Below, one piece after another: positions 49,638-57,887 of a stretch of 64,000 nucleotides of DNA (the stretch's first letter is position 1; every line of letters begins with the position of its first letter). The position numbers were made by a program, and so were the translations under genes. The stretch spans positions 62,001 to 126,000 of the forward strand of contig JBBJOW010000001.1 of assembly GCA_037724045.1 (NCBI GenBank). Direction: 5' to 3'. This DNA is from DATLGB01 sp037724045 (GTDB lineage: Bacteria > Actinomycetota > Thermoleophilia > Solirubrobacterales > Solirubrobacteraceae). The notes beneath the pieces are model-generated. The model did not search any database. It was not told the DNA's origin and worked only from the letters and a program-made list of their open reading frames with translations.

Positions 49638-50794
49638 CGCGGCGTCCCGGTCGCCACGTCGAGCTGTGTCTGGCGGTCCGAAGCGGTGCCATCGAGCGCC
49701 GCGGCGAGCGCGGCGCGCAGGCCGGCGCCGATCGCCGCGCCCTGCAGCCCGGCGTCGAGCAGGTCCTCCCCGGTGATGGCCGCGCGCACGTGGCGCCACT
49801 CGTCCAGCCAGCGGCGCACCGGCTCGCCGGCACCGAGGGCGGCTGCCACCGCCAGCGCCTCGGCGGGCTTGCGCGCGGCGGCCTCCGCGACCTCGGAGGG
49901 AAGCGACGCGACGCGCAGGCGCGACGCCAGCGCGCGGGCGTCGGCCGCGGCGCTGACGATCGCCCGCTCGGCGGCCGGAAAGGCCAGGCGGTCCAGCGCG
50001 GCCTGGACCGCGTCGGCATCCAGCAGGCAGGCGCCGAGCACCGCCAGGCCGGGCATGGCGCCCGGCGGCGTCGCGGCGACCACGGCCTCGAGCAGCTCCG
50101 CGTCGGCCGCGAAGGCGGGGTGGATCGCCCGTTGCGCCAGGCCGTCGCGCGCCAGGGCGAGCACGGCGCCGGGCAGCGGCTCGTTGAGCGCAAGGCGCAC
50201 CTCGCTCCCGATGCGCCCACCCGACACGGTGCCCATGCCGCCCGCCGCGATCGCGGCCGCCGCCGCCCGCGCCGTCGCGGGCTCGGCGCGGAAGCCCAGC
50301 CGCGCCTCGTAGCGCGTCATCCGCAGGATGCGCGTCGGATCGTCCTCGAAGGAGTGCGGGTGCAGCATGCGCAGGACCCCGGCCTCGAGATCCTCCAGCG
50401 CGCCGGGCCACGCCTCCCCGTGCCCGTCGGCGAGCCGGACCGCAAGGGCGTTGACGGTGAAGTCGCGCCGGCTGAGGTCCTCGGCGACCGTCGCCCCGAG
50501 CACCACTTCGGGCAGCGCGCCTGGGCATGCGTAGACCTCGCGCCGCGTGCTGGCGACATCGGTCCCGGCGACGGTGAAGGTGCCGAAACGCTCGTGCACC
50601 GCGGTCGGCTCGCCCAGCCGCCGCGCGACGATCGCCGTGTCGCCCTCCACGAGCAGGTCGAGCTCGCGCGGGTCGCGCCCGAGCAGGGCGTCGCGCACCG
50701 CGCCGCCCACGACCCAGACGCCCGGCATGTCCCGGACCGCGTCGAGGGCCGGCGACCGCAGCCGCTCTCGGACCTCGTCGCTCCATCTGGCCAT
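49634..50794 (-). CDS. CCA tRNA nucleotidyltransferase/poly(A) polymerase-like protein
   Basis: 386 residues. The class II nucleotidyltransferase head has VVGGAVRDALLGRDPRELDLL (key parts GGAVRD and RELDLLVEG), then LSRRDFTVNALAVRL and RILRMTRYEARLGF. The first metal carboxylate position of the usual D-x-D appears as Glu (ELD). The C-terminal body is Ala-rich and diverged. It may be a CCA-adding, partial CC- or A-adding enzyme. ATG 50794 has TAGGGT nine bases upstream, partly inside palindrome 50808-50833. Confidence 0.8.
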   Translation of the reverse strand: MARWSDEVRERLRSPALDAVRDMPGVWVVGGAVRDALLGRDPRELDLLVEGDTAIVARRLGEPTAVHERFGTFTVAGTDVASTRREVYACPGALPEVVLGATVAEDLSRRDFTVNALAVRLADGHGEAWPGALEDLEAGVLRMLHPHSFEDDPTRILRMTRYEARLGFRAEPATARAAAAAIAAGGMGTVSGGRIGSEVRLALNEPLPGAVLALARDGLAQRAIHPAFAADAELLEAVVAATPPGAMPGLAVLGACLLDADAVQAALDRLAFPAAERAIVSAAADARALASRLRVASLPSEVAEAAARKPAEALAVAAALGAGEPVRRWLDEWRHVRAAITGEDLLDAGLQGAAIGAGLRAALAAALDGTASDRQTQLDVATGTPR

Positions 50795-50807
50795 CAGGTG
50801 CGCACCC

Positions 50808-50833
50808 TAGATGGTTGATTCCACGACCATCTA
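50808..50833. promoter_or_regulatory. Palindrome carrying divergent -10 boxes
   Basis: TAGATGGT, ten bases, ACCATCTA. The left end contributes to TAGGGT on the minus strand (CCA-like gene) and the right end to TAGTCT on the plus strand (PQQ-propeller gene), each 8-9 bases from the start codon. The 14-base start TAGATGGTTGATTC is identical to the palindrome ends at 5934 and 18821. Confidence 0.65.
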
Positions 50834-50845
50834 GTCTCGCGCGGA

Positions 50846-52180
50846 ATGGTGACCAAGACCCGGATCCTCATCGCCCTCGGCCTTGCGGCCCTCCTGGGCG
50901 CGGGCGGTGTCGCCTTCATCCTGCTGCACGAGCCCGGCGACGTCTCGAACCCGGACGTCGCCTTCGAGAAGGAGAGGTCCAAGCCCGGCGGCGGTGTGAA
51001 GGCCGAGAAGCCCGACTTCATCTGGCCGACCTACGGCTACGGCCCGGACCGCCGGCGCCAGGTCGCCGTGCCGGACGACTTCAAGCCGCCGTTCAAGCGC
51101 CTGTGGCACTACCAGGGCGATGTGCTGCTCGAGTTCCCGCCCGTCGTGTCGGCGAAGTCGCTGTTCATCCTCAAGGACGACGGCGTCGTGACATCGATCG
51201 ACAAGTCCAACGGGGAGGCGCGCTGGGCCAAGAACGTCGGCACCCTGGCCGCGTCGACGCCGCACCTCGACGTACCGGGCGAGCGGCTCTTCCTCACCGT
51301 GCTCGAGAACAACCAGGGCGGTCCCGGCCGGGCGATGGCGGTCTCGACCAACAGCGGCAACACCATCTGGTCGCGCGACCTGCCGTCGCGCAGCGAGTCC
51401 TCCCCGATCCTCGCCAACGGGCTCGTGTACTTCGGCAGCGAGGATGGGACCGTCTACGCGCTCAAGGCGTCCACCGGCGCGATCGAGTGGACCTACCAGG
51501 CCGCGGGCGAAGTCAAGGGCGGGCTGGCGCTCAAAGAAGGCCGCCTGTACTTCGGCGACTACGCAGGCAAGGTGTACGCGATCCGCGCCTCCGACGGCGC
51601 GGAGGTCTGGCAGGCCTCCACGCAGGGCGCGAGCTTCGGCTTCGCGTCGGGCCGCTTCTACGCGACGGCCGCCGTCGCCTACGGCCGGGTCTACATCGGC
51701 AACGTCGACGGCTACGTCTACTCCTTCTCGGCGGAGACGGGCGAGCTCGCCTGGCGCACGCAGACGGGCGGCTACGTCTACAGCTCGGCGGCGGTCGGTG
51801 CTCCGCCCGGCGGGGACCCCACGGTCTACGCCGGTTCCTACGACGGCGTCTTCTACGCGCTCGACGCCCGCTCGGGCGCGGTGCGCTGGACCTACGCGGC
51901 CGGCGGCCGGATCTCGGGACCGTCGGCGCTGCTGGGCGACATCGTCTACTTCGGCAACATCGAGACCAAGGAGACGCTCGGGCTCGACGCGCGCACGGGC
52001 GAGAAGCGCTTCGAGTACCCGCGCGGCGGCTACGCGACGGTCGTCACCGATCGCGACCAGCTCTTCCTCGTGGGCTACGGGGGCATCACGGGCTTCAAGT
52101 CCAAGGCGATGATCCGCAACGAGAAGCGCGAGCGGCGGCGCGCCCTCAGCGCGGCCGCACGGGAACGCCAGAGCGACTGA
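50846..52180 (+). CDS. Membrane-anchored PQQ-like beta-propeller protein
   Basis: 444 residues. One N-terminal membrane helix (6-26), then about seven blades with the PQQ repeat pattern 'G-x-V-Y-x-G-x-x-D-G-x-V-Y-A-L-x-A-x-T-G-x-x-x-W', e.g. LVYFGSEDGTVYALKAST and VYIGNVDGYVYSFSAET. No catalytic residues for quinoprotein dehydrogenases are evident, so it is probably a BamB-like or sensing scaffold. TAGTCT is eight bases upstream of the ATG. Overlaps the convergent hisF by 35 bp. Confidence 0.8.
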   Translation: MVTKTRILIALGLAALLGAGGVAFILLHEPGDVSNPDVAFEKERSKPGGGVKAEKPDFIWPTYGYGPDRRRQVAVPDDFKPPFKRLWHYQGDVLLEFPPVVSAKSLFILKDDGVVTSIDKSNGEARWAKNVGTLAASTPHLDVPGERLFLTVLENNQGGPGRAMAVSTNSGNTIWSRDLPSRSESSPILANGLVYFGSEDGTVYALKASTGAIEWTYQAAGEVKGGLALKEGRLYFGDYAGKVYAIRASDGAEVWQASTQGASFGFASGRFYATAAVAYGRVYIGNVDGYVYSFSAETGELAWRTQTGGYVYSSAAVGAPPGGDPTVYAGSYDGVFYALDARSGAVRWTYAAGGRISGPSALLGDIVYFGNIETKETLGLDARTGEKRFEYPRGGYATVVTDRDQLFLVGYGGITGFKSKAMIRNEKRERRRALSAAARERQSD

Positions 52181-52904
52181 GCGCTTCGCGCACCTGCTCG
52201 ATCGAGTACTCGCCGTAGTGGAAGATCGACGCGGCGAGCGCCGCGTCGGCACCGGCGGCGAAGCCCGCAACCATGTGGTCGGGCTCGCCCACGCCGCCCG
52301 AGGCGATGACGGGCACGTCGACCGCGCCCGCCACCGCCGCGACCAGCTCCAGGTCGTAGCCGTCCTTGGTCCCGTCGCGGTCCATGGAGGTCAGCAGGAT
52401 CTCCCCCGCGCCGCGCGCCACCCCCTCCTGGACCCAGGCAACGGCGTCGCGGCCCGTCGGCGTCCGGCCGCCGGCGACGACGACCTCATAACCGCCCTCG
52501 ATCCGCCGCCGCGCGTCAACGGCAAGCACCACGCACTGGTCGCCGAACCGGCGGGCCATCTCCTCGACCAGCTCCGGCCGCGCGACCGCGGCGGAGTTGA
52601 CGGCCACCTTGTCGGCGCCGGCGTCGAGCACCGCCTGCGCGTCGGCGACGCTTCGCACCCCGCCGCCGATCGTGAAGGGGACGAAGACCTCGTCGGCGGC
52701 GCGCCGGGCCAGCTCGACCACGGTCGAGCGCTTGTCGCTGGTCGCCGTGATGTCGAGGAACACCAGCTCGTCGGCGCCCTGGGCGTCGTAGTAGGCGGCC
52801 AGCTCAACCGGGTCGCCGGCGTCGCGGATGTCGATGAAGCGGGTGCCCTTGACCACGCGGCCCGCGTCGACGTCCATGCACGGGATCACGCGTTTGTAGT
52901 GCAC
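52146..52904 (-). CDS. hisF: Imidazole glycerol phosphate synthase, cyclase subunit
   Basis: 252 residues, full TIM barrel. Catalytic Asp11 (IPCMDVDAGRVVKG) and the second Asp near 130 (VLAVDARRRIEGG) are present. With HisH it makes IGP and AICAR. GTG 52904 has TACGCT seven bases upstream, so it is a separate leaderless transcript from hisA, which ends 72 bases upstream. Confidence 0.96.
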   Translation of the reverse strand: MHYKRVIPCMDVDAGRVVKGTRFIDIRDAGDPVELAAYYDAQGADELVFLDITATSDKRSTVVELARRAADEVFVPFTIGGGVRSVADAQAVLDAGADKVAVNSAAVARPELVEEMARRFGDQCVVLAVDARRRIEGGYEVVVAGGRTPTGRDAVAWVQEGVARGAGEILLTSMDRDGTKDGYDLELVAAVAGAVDVPVIASGGVGEPDHMVAGFAAGADAALAASIFHYGEYSIEQVREALSRSGVPVRPR

Positions 52905-52936
52905 CGCGGCGAGCGTAGGCCGGGTACCGTCACCGC

Positions 52937-53038
52937 GTGAGGGTCTGCTTCGTCTCGACGTCGGTCGGTGCGGACTTCACGGTGCCCGACGGCGCGATCG
53001 AGCCGTGCCGTTTCCGCCGGGCGCCGCTGGGGCTGTGA
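52937..53038 (+). CDS. Possible 33-residue ORF at the hisF promoter (uncertain)
   Basis: GTG 52937 has TACCGT (52925-52930) six bases upstream, the same leaderless pattern as neighbouring genes, on the strand opposite to hisF and hisA. The peptide (MRVCFVSTSVGADFTVPDG...) has no recognised family and overlaps the 3' end of hisA. It may be a remnant or a regulatory micro-ORF. Confidence 0.2.
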   Translation: MRVCFVSTSVGADFTVPDGAIEPCRFRRAPLGL

Positions 53039-53756
53039 CGAGCGCGGCATGGCCCTCGGCCACGGTGAACGCGCCCTCGTAGAGCGCCTTGCCGGAGATG
53101 ACGCCGTGCAGGTTGACGAGCCGCAGCTGCGCGAGGGAGCGCAGGTGCGCGACGGTCCCGATCCCGCCGGAGTAGACGAACCGCCCGCGCACGACCGCCG
53201 CCAGCGCGCGCACGGTGTCGAGGTCGGGCCCCTCGAGCATCCCGTCCTTGTCGGCGTCGGTGTAGACGAACGACCGCACGCCGCGGTCCTGCAGGGCGAC
53301 GATCGCCGCGTCGGCGGGCAGCTCGCTCGTCTCCGTCCAGCCGGCGGTCGAGACCCTGCCCCCGCGCACGTCCACCGCCACGACGACGCGATCGCGGAAC
53401 TCCGCCACGGCCTCGTCGAGCAGGTCGACATCGCGGAACGCCGCGGTGCCGAGGATCACCCGGCGCGCGCCGGCCGCCAGCGCGTCCCGGACCGCCCCGA
53501 TCGAGCGCAGGCCGCCGCCGTACTGCACCGGCACGCCCGTGTCGGCCGTGATGCGCGCCAGGTGCTCCAGCGACTTCGGCTCTCCCGAGCGCGCGCCGTC
53601 GAGATCCACGACGTGTAGGTGCTTGGCGCCGGCCGTCACCCAGTCGCGTGCGGCGATCAGCGGGTCGTCGGCGTACACAGTCTCGTCCTCGAAGTGGCCC
53701 TGGCGCAGGCGGACCGCCCGGCCGTTCTGGATGTCGATCGCCGGGTAGAGGATCAC
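52977..53756 (-). CDS. hisA: HisA isomerase (ProFAR isomerase)
   Basis: 259 residues. Catalytic Asp8 (LYPAIDIQNGRAVRL) and the second Asp in VVVAVDVRGGRVST near 130, with YTDADKDGML and YSGGIGTVAHL. The C-terminal ~15 residues (GGNGTARSRRRAP) are an unstructured tail. GTG 53756 overlaps the hisH stop by four bases. Confidence 0.94.
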   Translation of the reverse strand: MILYPAIDIQNGRAVRLRQGHFEDETVYADDPLIAARDWVTAGAKHLHVVDLDGARSGEPKSLEHLARITADTGVPVQYGGGLRSIGAVRDALAAGARRVILGTAAFRDVDLLDEAVAEFRDRVVVAVDVRGGRVSTAGWTETSELPADAAIVALQDRGVRSFVYTDADKDGMLEGPDLDTVRALAAVVRGRFVYSGGIGTVAHLRSLAQLRLVNLHGVISGKALYEGAFTVAEGHAALVTAPAAPGGNGTARSRRRAP

Positions 53757-54349
53757 GCGCGCACGAAGTTCGCGAGCAGCGCGAGCCCGTCCCGCGAGGA
53801 CTTCTCCGGGTGGAACTGGGCACCGAACACGTTGGCCCGCTCGACGACCGACGCGAACCGCTCCCCGTACTCGGCCGTGCCGACCACGACGTCCTCGTCG
53901 GCAGGCCGGCAGGCGAGCGAGTGCACGTGGTAGAAGGCGGCGTCGCCGTCGAGCAGACGCGACGGACGATCTCTGCGCACGAGGTTCCAGCCGATGTGCG
54001 GAAGTCGCGCGCCGCCGGTCTCCAGGTAGCCCACGTCGCCGGGCAGCAGGCCGAGCCCGGGCGCGCCGTCGTGCTCGGTCGAGCGCTCGAAGAGCAGCTG
54101 CATGCCGAGGCAGATCCCGAGCAGCGGCGTGCCGGCCTGCGCGCGCTCGCGCAGCAGCTCGGTGAGGCCCAGCGCGTCGAGGCGCTCCATTGCCGCCGGA
54201 AAGGCGCCGACGCCCGGGATGACGATCCGCTCGGCTGCGCGGATGAGCGCGTGGTCGCCGGTGATCACCGCGTCCGCGCCGACGTGGGCCAGCGCCTTCT
54301 CCACCGAGCGGCGGTTGCCCATCCCGTAGTCGACGATCGCGACCGTCAT
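53753..54349 (-). CDS. hisH: Imidazole glycerol phosphate synthase, glutaminase subunit
   Basis: 198 residues of class I glutamine amidotransferase type: nucleophile Cys80 in LLGICLGMQLLFE, oxyanion region IPGVGAF, and the His/Glu pair in GAQFHPEKS. It provides ammonia to HisF. ATG 54349 overlaps the hisB stop (ATGA). Confidence 0.96.
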   Translation of the reverse strand: MTVAIVDYGMGNRRSVEKALAHVGADAVITGDHALIRAAERIVIPGVGAFPAAMERLDALGLTELLRERAQAGTPLLGICLGMQLLFERSTEHDGAPGLGLLPGDVGYLETGGARLPHIGWNLVRRDRPSRLLDGDAAFYHVHSLACRPADEDVVVGTAEYGERFASVVERANVFGAQFHPEKSSRDGLALLANFVRA

Positions 54350-54945
54350 GTCGTGAGGGTGCCTTTGGTCGAGGGCACGCCGGGCGCATCGGGATCGACG
54401 GAGACGGCGACGCGCAGCGCGCGGGCGAACGCCTTGAAGCACGCCTCGATCATGTGGTGGGCGTTCGTGCCCGCCTGCACCTCGACGTGCAGCGTCAGCC
54501 GTGCGCTGGACGCGACCGCGCGGAAGAACTCCTCGGCGGTCTCGTGCTCGAAGCCCGCGATGTCCCCGGGCGGCAGCTCGACGCCCGCCCACGCGCAGTA
54601 CGGACGGCCGCTCACGTCCAGCGACACCGCCGCGCGCGCCTCGTCCATGGGGATCACGGCGTGCCCGTAGCGGCGGATGCCCGAGCGGTCGCCGAGCGCG
54701 CGATCGAGCGCCTGGCCGAGCACGATGCCGGTGTCCTCAACGGTGTGGTGGGAGCCGGTCTGCAGGTCCCCGGTGACGTCGATGAGCAGGTCGAGGGCGC
54801 CGTGGCGGGCAAGCAGGTCCAGCATGTGGTCCAGAAAGCCGACGCCGGTGGAGCGCCGGCCCTCCCCGGTGCCGTCGAGGTCGAGGGAGAGGCGCACGTT
54901 CGTCTCGCCGGTGACGCGTTCGATTTCGGCTCCGCGTGTGGTCAT
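54346..54945 (-). CDS. hisB: Imidazoleglycerol-phosphate dehydratase
   Basis: 199 residues, monofunctional form. Metal-binding motifs TGVGFLDHMLDLLARHG, SHHTVEDTG, IPMDEA, FEHETAEEFF and GTNAHHMIEA. ATG 54945 overlaps the hisD stop (ATGA). Confidence 0.97.
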   Translation of the reverse strand: MTTRGAEIERVTGETNVRLSLDLDGTGEGRRSTGVGFLDHMLDLLARHGALDLLIDVTGDLQTGSHHTVEDTGIVLGQALDRALGDRSGIRRYGHAVIPMDEARAAVSLDVSGRPYCAWAGVELPPGDIAGFEHETAEEFFRAVASSARLTLHVEVQAGTNAHHMIEACFKAFARALRVAVSVDPDAPGVPSTKGTLTT

Positions 54946-56069
54946 GTCGCAGCCATTCTGGCGGTCATCGAGGCGGCGTGCGCGCTGAAGCCCTCCGCGC
55001 CGGCCAGCGCCGCCCCCGGCCCGGCCAGCTCGGCCGCCGCGGCGGCACCGATGTGGACCTCGTTCATGACCCGCAGGAAGTGACGGACGTTGAGGCCCGA
55101 CGCGAAGCGCGCGGCTCCGTCGGTGGGCAGGACGTGGTTCGAGCCCGCGACATAGTCGCCGAAGGCAGTGCCGGCGTCACGGCCGACGAAGACGCAGCCC
55201 GCACGCGTCACGCGCGGCGCGAGCGCCTCCGCCTGCGCCCCGACGAGCTGCAGGTGCTCGGGGGCGAACGCCTCGCTGAAGGCGAGCGCCTCCTCGAGAT
55301 CCTCCACCAGGACCGCCTCGATCGGGTCGGGCAGTCCCTCCAGCAGTGCGGGGTCGGAGGAGACGACCGCCACGACCGTGCCCTGACCGTGCTCGGCCTG
55401 TGCGAGCGCGTCGAGGCGCACCGCGTCGTGTGCTTCGCTGACGATGACGACGAGGTCGCTCGGCCCCGCGAAGCCGTCGATGCCGACGCGGTGGGCGACC
55501 TGGCGCTTGGCCTCCTGGGCGTACAGCGACCCGGGGCCGACGATGACGTCCACAGGGCGCACGGTCTCCGTCCCGTAGGCGAGGGCGGCGATCGCGTGCG
55601 CCCCGCCCATCGCGTGGATCTCGTCCGCGCCGGCCAGCCGCGCCGCCTGCGCCATGAGCGGATGCGCCGCGCAGACCGCGATCTCGGTGACGCCGGCCGC
55701 TCGGGCGGTGGCAACCCCCATGATCACCGAAGACGGATACGGGGCCTGCCCGCCCGGCGCGTAGATGCCGGCGCGGCGGACTGGCACCTCGCGCACGCGC
55801 ACGCGATGGCCCTGGGGCAGCTGCACGTCGCGGTCGCCGGTCAGCGACGCCCGCGCCACCGTGAACACGTTGTCGGCGGCCGTGCGCAGCGCGGAATCGA
55901 GATTCGGATCGGCCGCGACGGGCGCCACCGCGAACCGGCGCTCGTAGTCGGCGACCGCCGCGTCGCCGCGCTCGCGCACGTCAGCGATCACCGCGCGCAC
56001 CTCCTCTGCCACCGACGCCCCGGTCGGCACGCGCGCCCGCAACTCGGCCGCGCGCCGCTCAGGGTCCAC
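54942..56069 (-). CDS. hisD: Histidinol dehydrogenase
   Basis: 375 residues, shorter than the usual ~430, mainly at the N-terminus. Conserved parts: RRAGIYAPGGQAPYPSSVIM, GGAHAIAALAYGT, VGPGSLYAQEAKRQV, DGFAGPSDLVVI, APEHLQL and SNHVLPT. It oxidises histidinol to histidine in two steps. GTG 56069 overlaps hisG by 11 bp and is the first codon that keeps the family alignment (VDPERRAAELRAR). Confidence 0.95.
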   Translation of the reverse strand: MDPERRAAELRARVPTGASVAEEVRAVIADVRERGDAAVADYERRFAVAPVAADPNLDSALRTAADNVFTVARASLTGDRDVQLPQGHRVRVREVPVRRAGIYAPGGQAPYPSSVIMGVATARAAGVTEIAVCAAHPLMAQAARLAGADEIHAMGGAHAIAALAYGTETVRPVDVIVGPGSLYAQEAKRQVAHRVGIDGFAGPSDLVVIVSEAHDAVRLDALAQAEHGQGTVVAVVSSDPALLEGLPDPIEAVLVEDLEEALAFSEAFAPEHLQLVGAQAEALAPRVTRAGCVFVGRDAGTAFGDYVAGSNHVLPTDGAARFASGLNVRHFLRVMNEVHIGAAAAAELAGPGAALAGAEGFSAHAASMTARMAAT

Positions 56070-56685
56070 CGATGCGCTCCAGCAGCGCGTCGATCTCCGC
56101 GGCACGGGTCCGGTAGGCGACCGGGTTGGCGATCAGCCGGGCGCTCGAGGTGAAGATCTCCTCCCGTACGACCAGACCGTTCTCGCGCAGGGTCGTGCCG
56201 GTCTGGGTGAGGTCGACGATCGCCTCGACCAGGCCGGTCAGCGGGGCCAGCTCGACGGAGCCCTTGACCTCGACGATCTCCGCCTGCCGGCCCGTGCGCG
56301 CGAAGAAGCGCTCGGCGCTGCGCGGGTACTTGGTGGCAACGCGCATCACACCCAGGCGCCGCAGGGCCTCGGCGGCCGGATCCGGCCCGGCCTCGGTGGC
56401 GAACACCATCGTCGTCGTCCCGAAGCCCAGGTCGCGCAGCTCGACGACGTCGCGCTCCTCCTGCTCGCGCAGCACGTCCTTGCCGGTGATGCCGACGTCG
56501 GCGGCGCCCGCCTCCACGTAGGTCGGGACGTCGGAGGGCCGCATCGTCACGAGCCCCTCCTCGGCGAACAGCAGCCGCCGGTCGTTGCCGCGCACGGCGG
56601 CCGTGTCGATGCCGACACGGTCGAGCAGGTCGAGCGTCTCGGCGAACAGGGCGCCGCGCGGCACCGCGATGGTCAAGGGGGTCAT
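56059..56685 (-). CDS. hisG: ATP phosphoribosyltransferase, short form
   Basis: 208 residues, the HisG-S form lacking the C-terminal regulatory domain (TIAVPRGALFAETLDLL, VGITGKDVL, VATKYPRSAERFF, IVDLTQTGTTLRENGL). This form needs HisZ, whose gene lies immediately upstream. It commits ATP and PRPP to histidine synthesis. Overlaps hisZ by four bases. Confidence 0.95.
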   Translation of the reverse strand: MTPLTIAVPRGALFAETLDLLDRVGIDTAAVRGNDRRLLFAEEGLVTMRPSDVPTYVEAGAADVGITGKDVLREQEERDVVELRDLGFGTTTMVFATEAGPDPAAEALRRLGVMRVATKYPRSAERFFARTGRQAEIVEVKGSVELAPLTGLVEAIVDLTQTGTTLRENGLVVREEIFTSSARLIANPVAYRTRAAEIDALLERIGGP

Positions 56686-57620
56686 GGCCGCGCCCCGATC
56701 AGCGCCGCGTGCACGCGCTCGACCTCGACGCTCCAGCCGACCGCGGGCAGGGCGCGGCCAAAGCGCCCGAGCAGCTCGTCGTAGCGCCCGCCGCCGCCGA
56801 GCGGCATGCCGGCGCTCGGCGCCAGGACCTCGAAGATCGCGCCCGTGTAGTAGCCGAGTTCGCGCCGCATGAGCCCGAGGTCGAAGATCACCCGCTCGCT
56901 GACGTCGTCAGGGAGGGCGGCGTAGAGCGCGCGCAGCCCGTCCGCCGGCTCGCCGGCGTGCTCGAGCACCTCGAGGCCCCCGCGCCGCTGGGGGACCGTG
57001 AGCAGCCGCGGGTCCGCCCCGCGCTCACGCACCTCGCGGGCCAGGCCGGCGAAGTCGCGGGTCCAGAGCTCGTGCATGAAGCGCTCGCGGGCCTCGTCGT
57101 CGACCCCGAGCTCGTCGAGCAGCGCCGGGTACAGGCCGGCGCTGCCGAGCGCGATCCTGTAGTCGGTCAAGCCGGTGGCGTCGAGCGCCCGGCAGAGCAG
57201 CGTCAGCGCCTCGCAGGTCCCCTCCACCCCGGCGGCGCCGATCAGCTCGACGCCGGCCTGCAGCTGCTCGCGGGCCTCGCCGCGCTGGGGCCGGACCGAC
57301 CGGTAGGCGCGCTGGAGGTAGCAGAGGCGCAGGGGCGGATCGATGTCGGCGTACCGGGTGGCGACCACGCGGGCGATCGGGATCGTCATGTCCGAGCGCA
57401 GCACGAGAACCTCGCCCGACACGTCGAAGAGCCGGTACGCCGGCCGGGCCGCGCTGTCGTCGCCGGTCCGCAGGACGGACTCGTGCTCGAGCGCCGGCGT
57501 GTAGATCTCGCCGTAGCCGCCGTCATCGAAGACACGGCCCATCGCGTCGCTGATCGCGCGCAGCTCGCGCATCTCGTCGGGCAGCACGTCGCGCGTACCG
57601 CTGGGAATGTGGTGCGTCAT
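56682..57620 (-). CDS. hisZ: ATP phosphoribosyltransferase regulatory subunit
   Basis: 312 residues, HisRS-like catalytic-core paralog without the anticodon domain. It starts IPSGTRDVLPDEMRELRAI and has LRSDMTIPIARVVATRY, with GGGGRYDELLGRFG near the C-terminus. It activates and confers feedback control on HisG-S. First gene of hisZGDBHA; ATG 57620 has TAACCT nine bases upstream (leaderless), with no T-box or leader peptide. Confidence 0.93.
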   Translation of the reverse strand: MTHHIPSGTRDVLPDEMRELRAISDAMGRVFDDGGYGEIYTPALEHESVLRTGDDSAARPAYRLFDVSGEVLVLRSDMTIPIARVVATRYADIDPPLRLCYLQRAYRSVRPQRGEAREQLQAGVELIGAAGVEGTCEALTLLCRALDATGLTDYRIALGSAGLYPALLDELGVDDEARERFMHELWTRDFAGLAREVRERGADPRLLTVPQRRGGLEVLEHAGEPADGLRALYAALPDDVSERVIFDLGLMRRELGYYTGAIFEVLAPSAGMPLGGGGRYDELLGRFGRALPAVGWSVEVERVHAALIGARP

Positions 57621-57629
57621 CTGGCGCAG

Positions 57630-57639
57630 AGGTTACGTT
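57630..57639. promoter_or_regulatory. Back-to-back -10 hexamers for hisZ and a small ORF
   Basis: AGGTTACGTT reads TAACCT on the minus strand (hisZ, nine bases to ATG) and TACGTT on the plus strand (six bases to GTG 57646), sharing the TA at 57634-57635. Confidence 0.5.
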
Positions 57640-57645
57640 CCCGCC

Positions 57646-57855
57646 GTGCCAGCCCTCCCGCCGGTTGTCGCCGCCGCCGCCGCCATGACCGTCGAAGTCC
57701 CTTCGACGCTCGGCGGCGACCTCGATCGCGCCAAGGACAAGACCTCGATCGCCGTCCTGCTGCCGCAGGCGACCAAGACCGAGCTGCCGGAGTCCTTCGG
57801 CAACCTAAACGCGGCGACGTCCAAGCGCTCAGGGGTGCCGAGGCAGATCGCCTGA
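57646..57855 (+). CDS. Small hypothetical protein, possibly a truncated exported protein
   Basis: 69 residues. A weakly hydrophobic N-terminus (PALPPVVAAAAA) is followed by VEVPSTLGGDLDRAKDKTSI and AVLLPQATKTELPE. This looks like the start of a mature exported protein, but the hydrophobic stretch is shorter than a normal signal and the ORF ends soon after, so it may be a remnant. Promoter hexamer TACGTT six bases upstream suggests it is expressed. It occupies the hisZ-murA spacer. Confidence 0.4.
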   Translation: MPALPPVVAAAAAMTVEVPSTLGGDLDRAKDKTSIAVLLPQATKTELPESFGNLNAATSKRSGVPRQIA

Positions 57856-57887
57856 CCCGCCGCTGGCCGAGGCGGGGCCCCTGAGGC

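Noticed and set aside
57621..57645. T-box or histidine leader peptide for the his operon
   Set aside because: The -10 hexamer is nine bases from the hisZ start, leaving no room for a leader.
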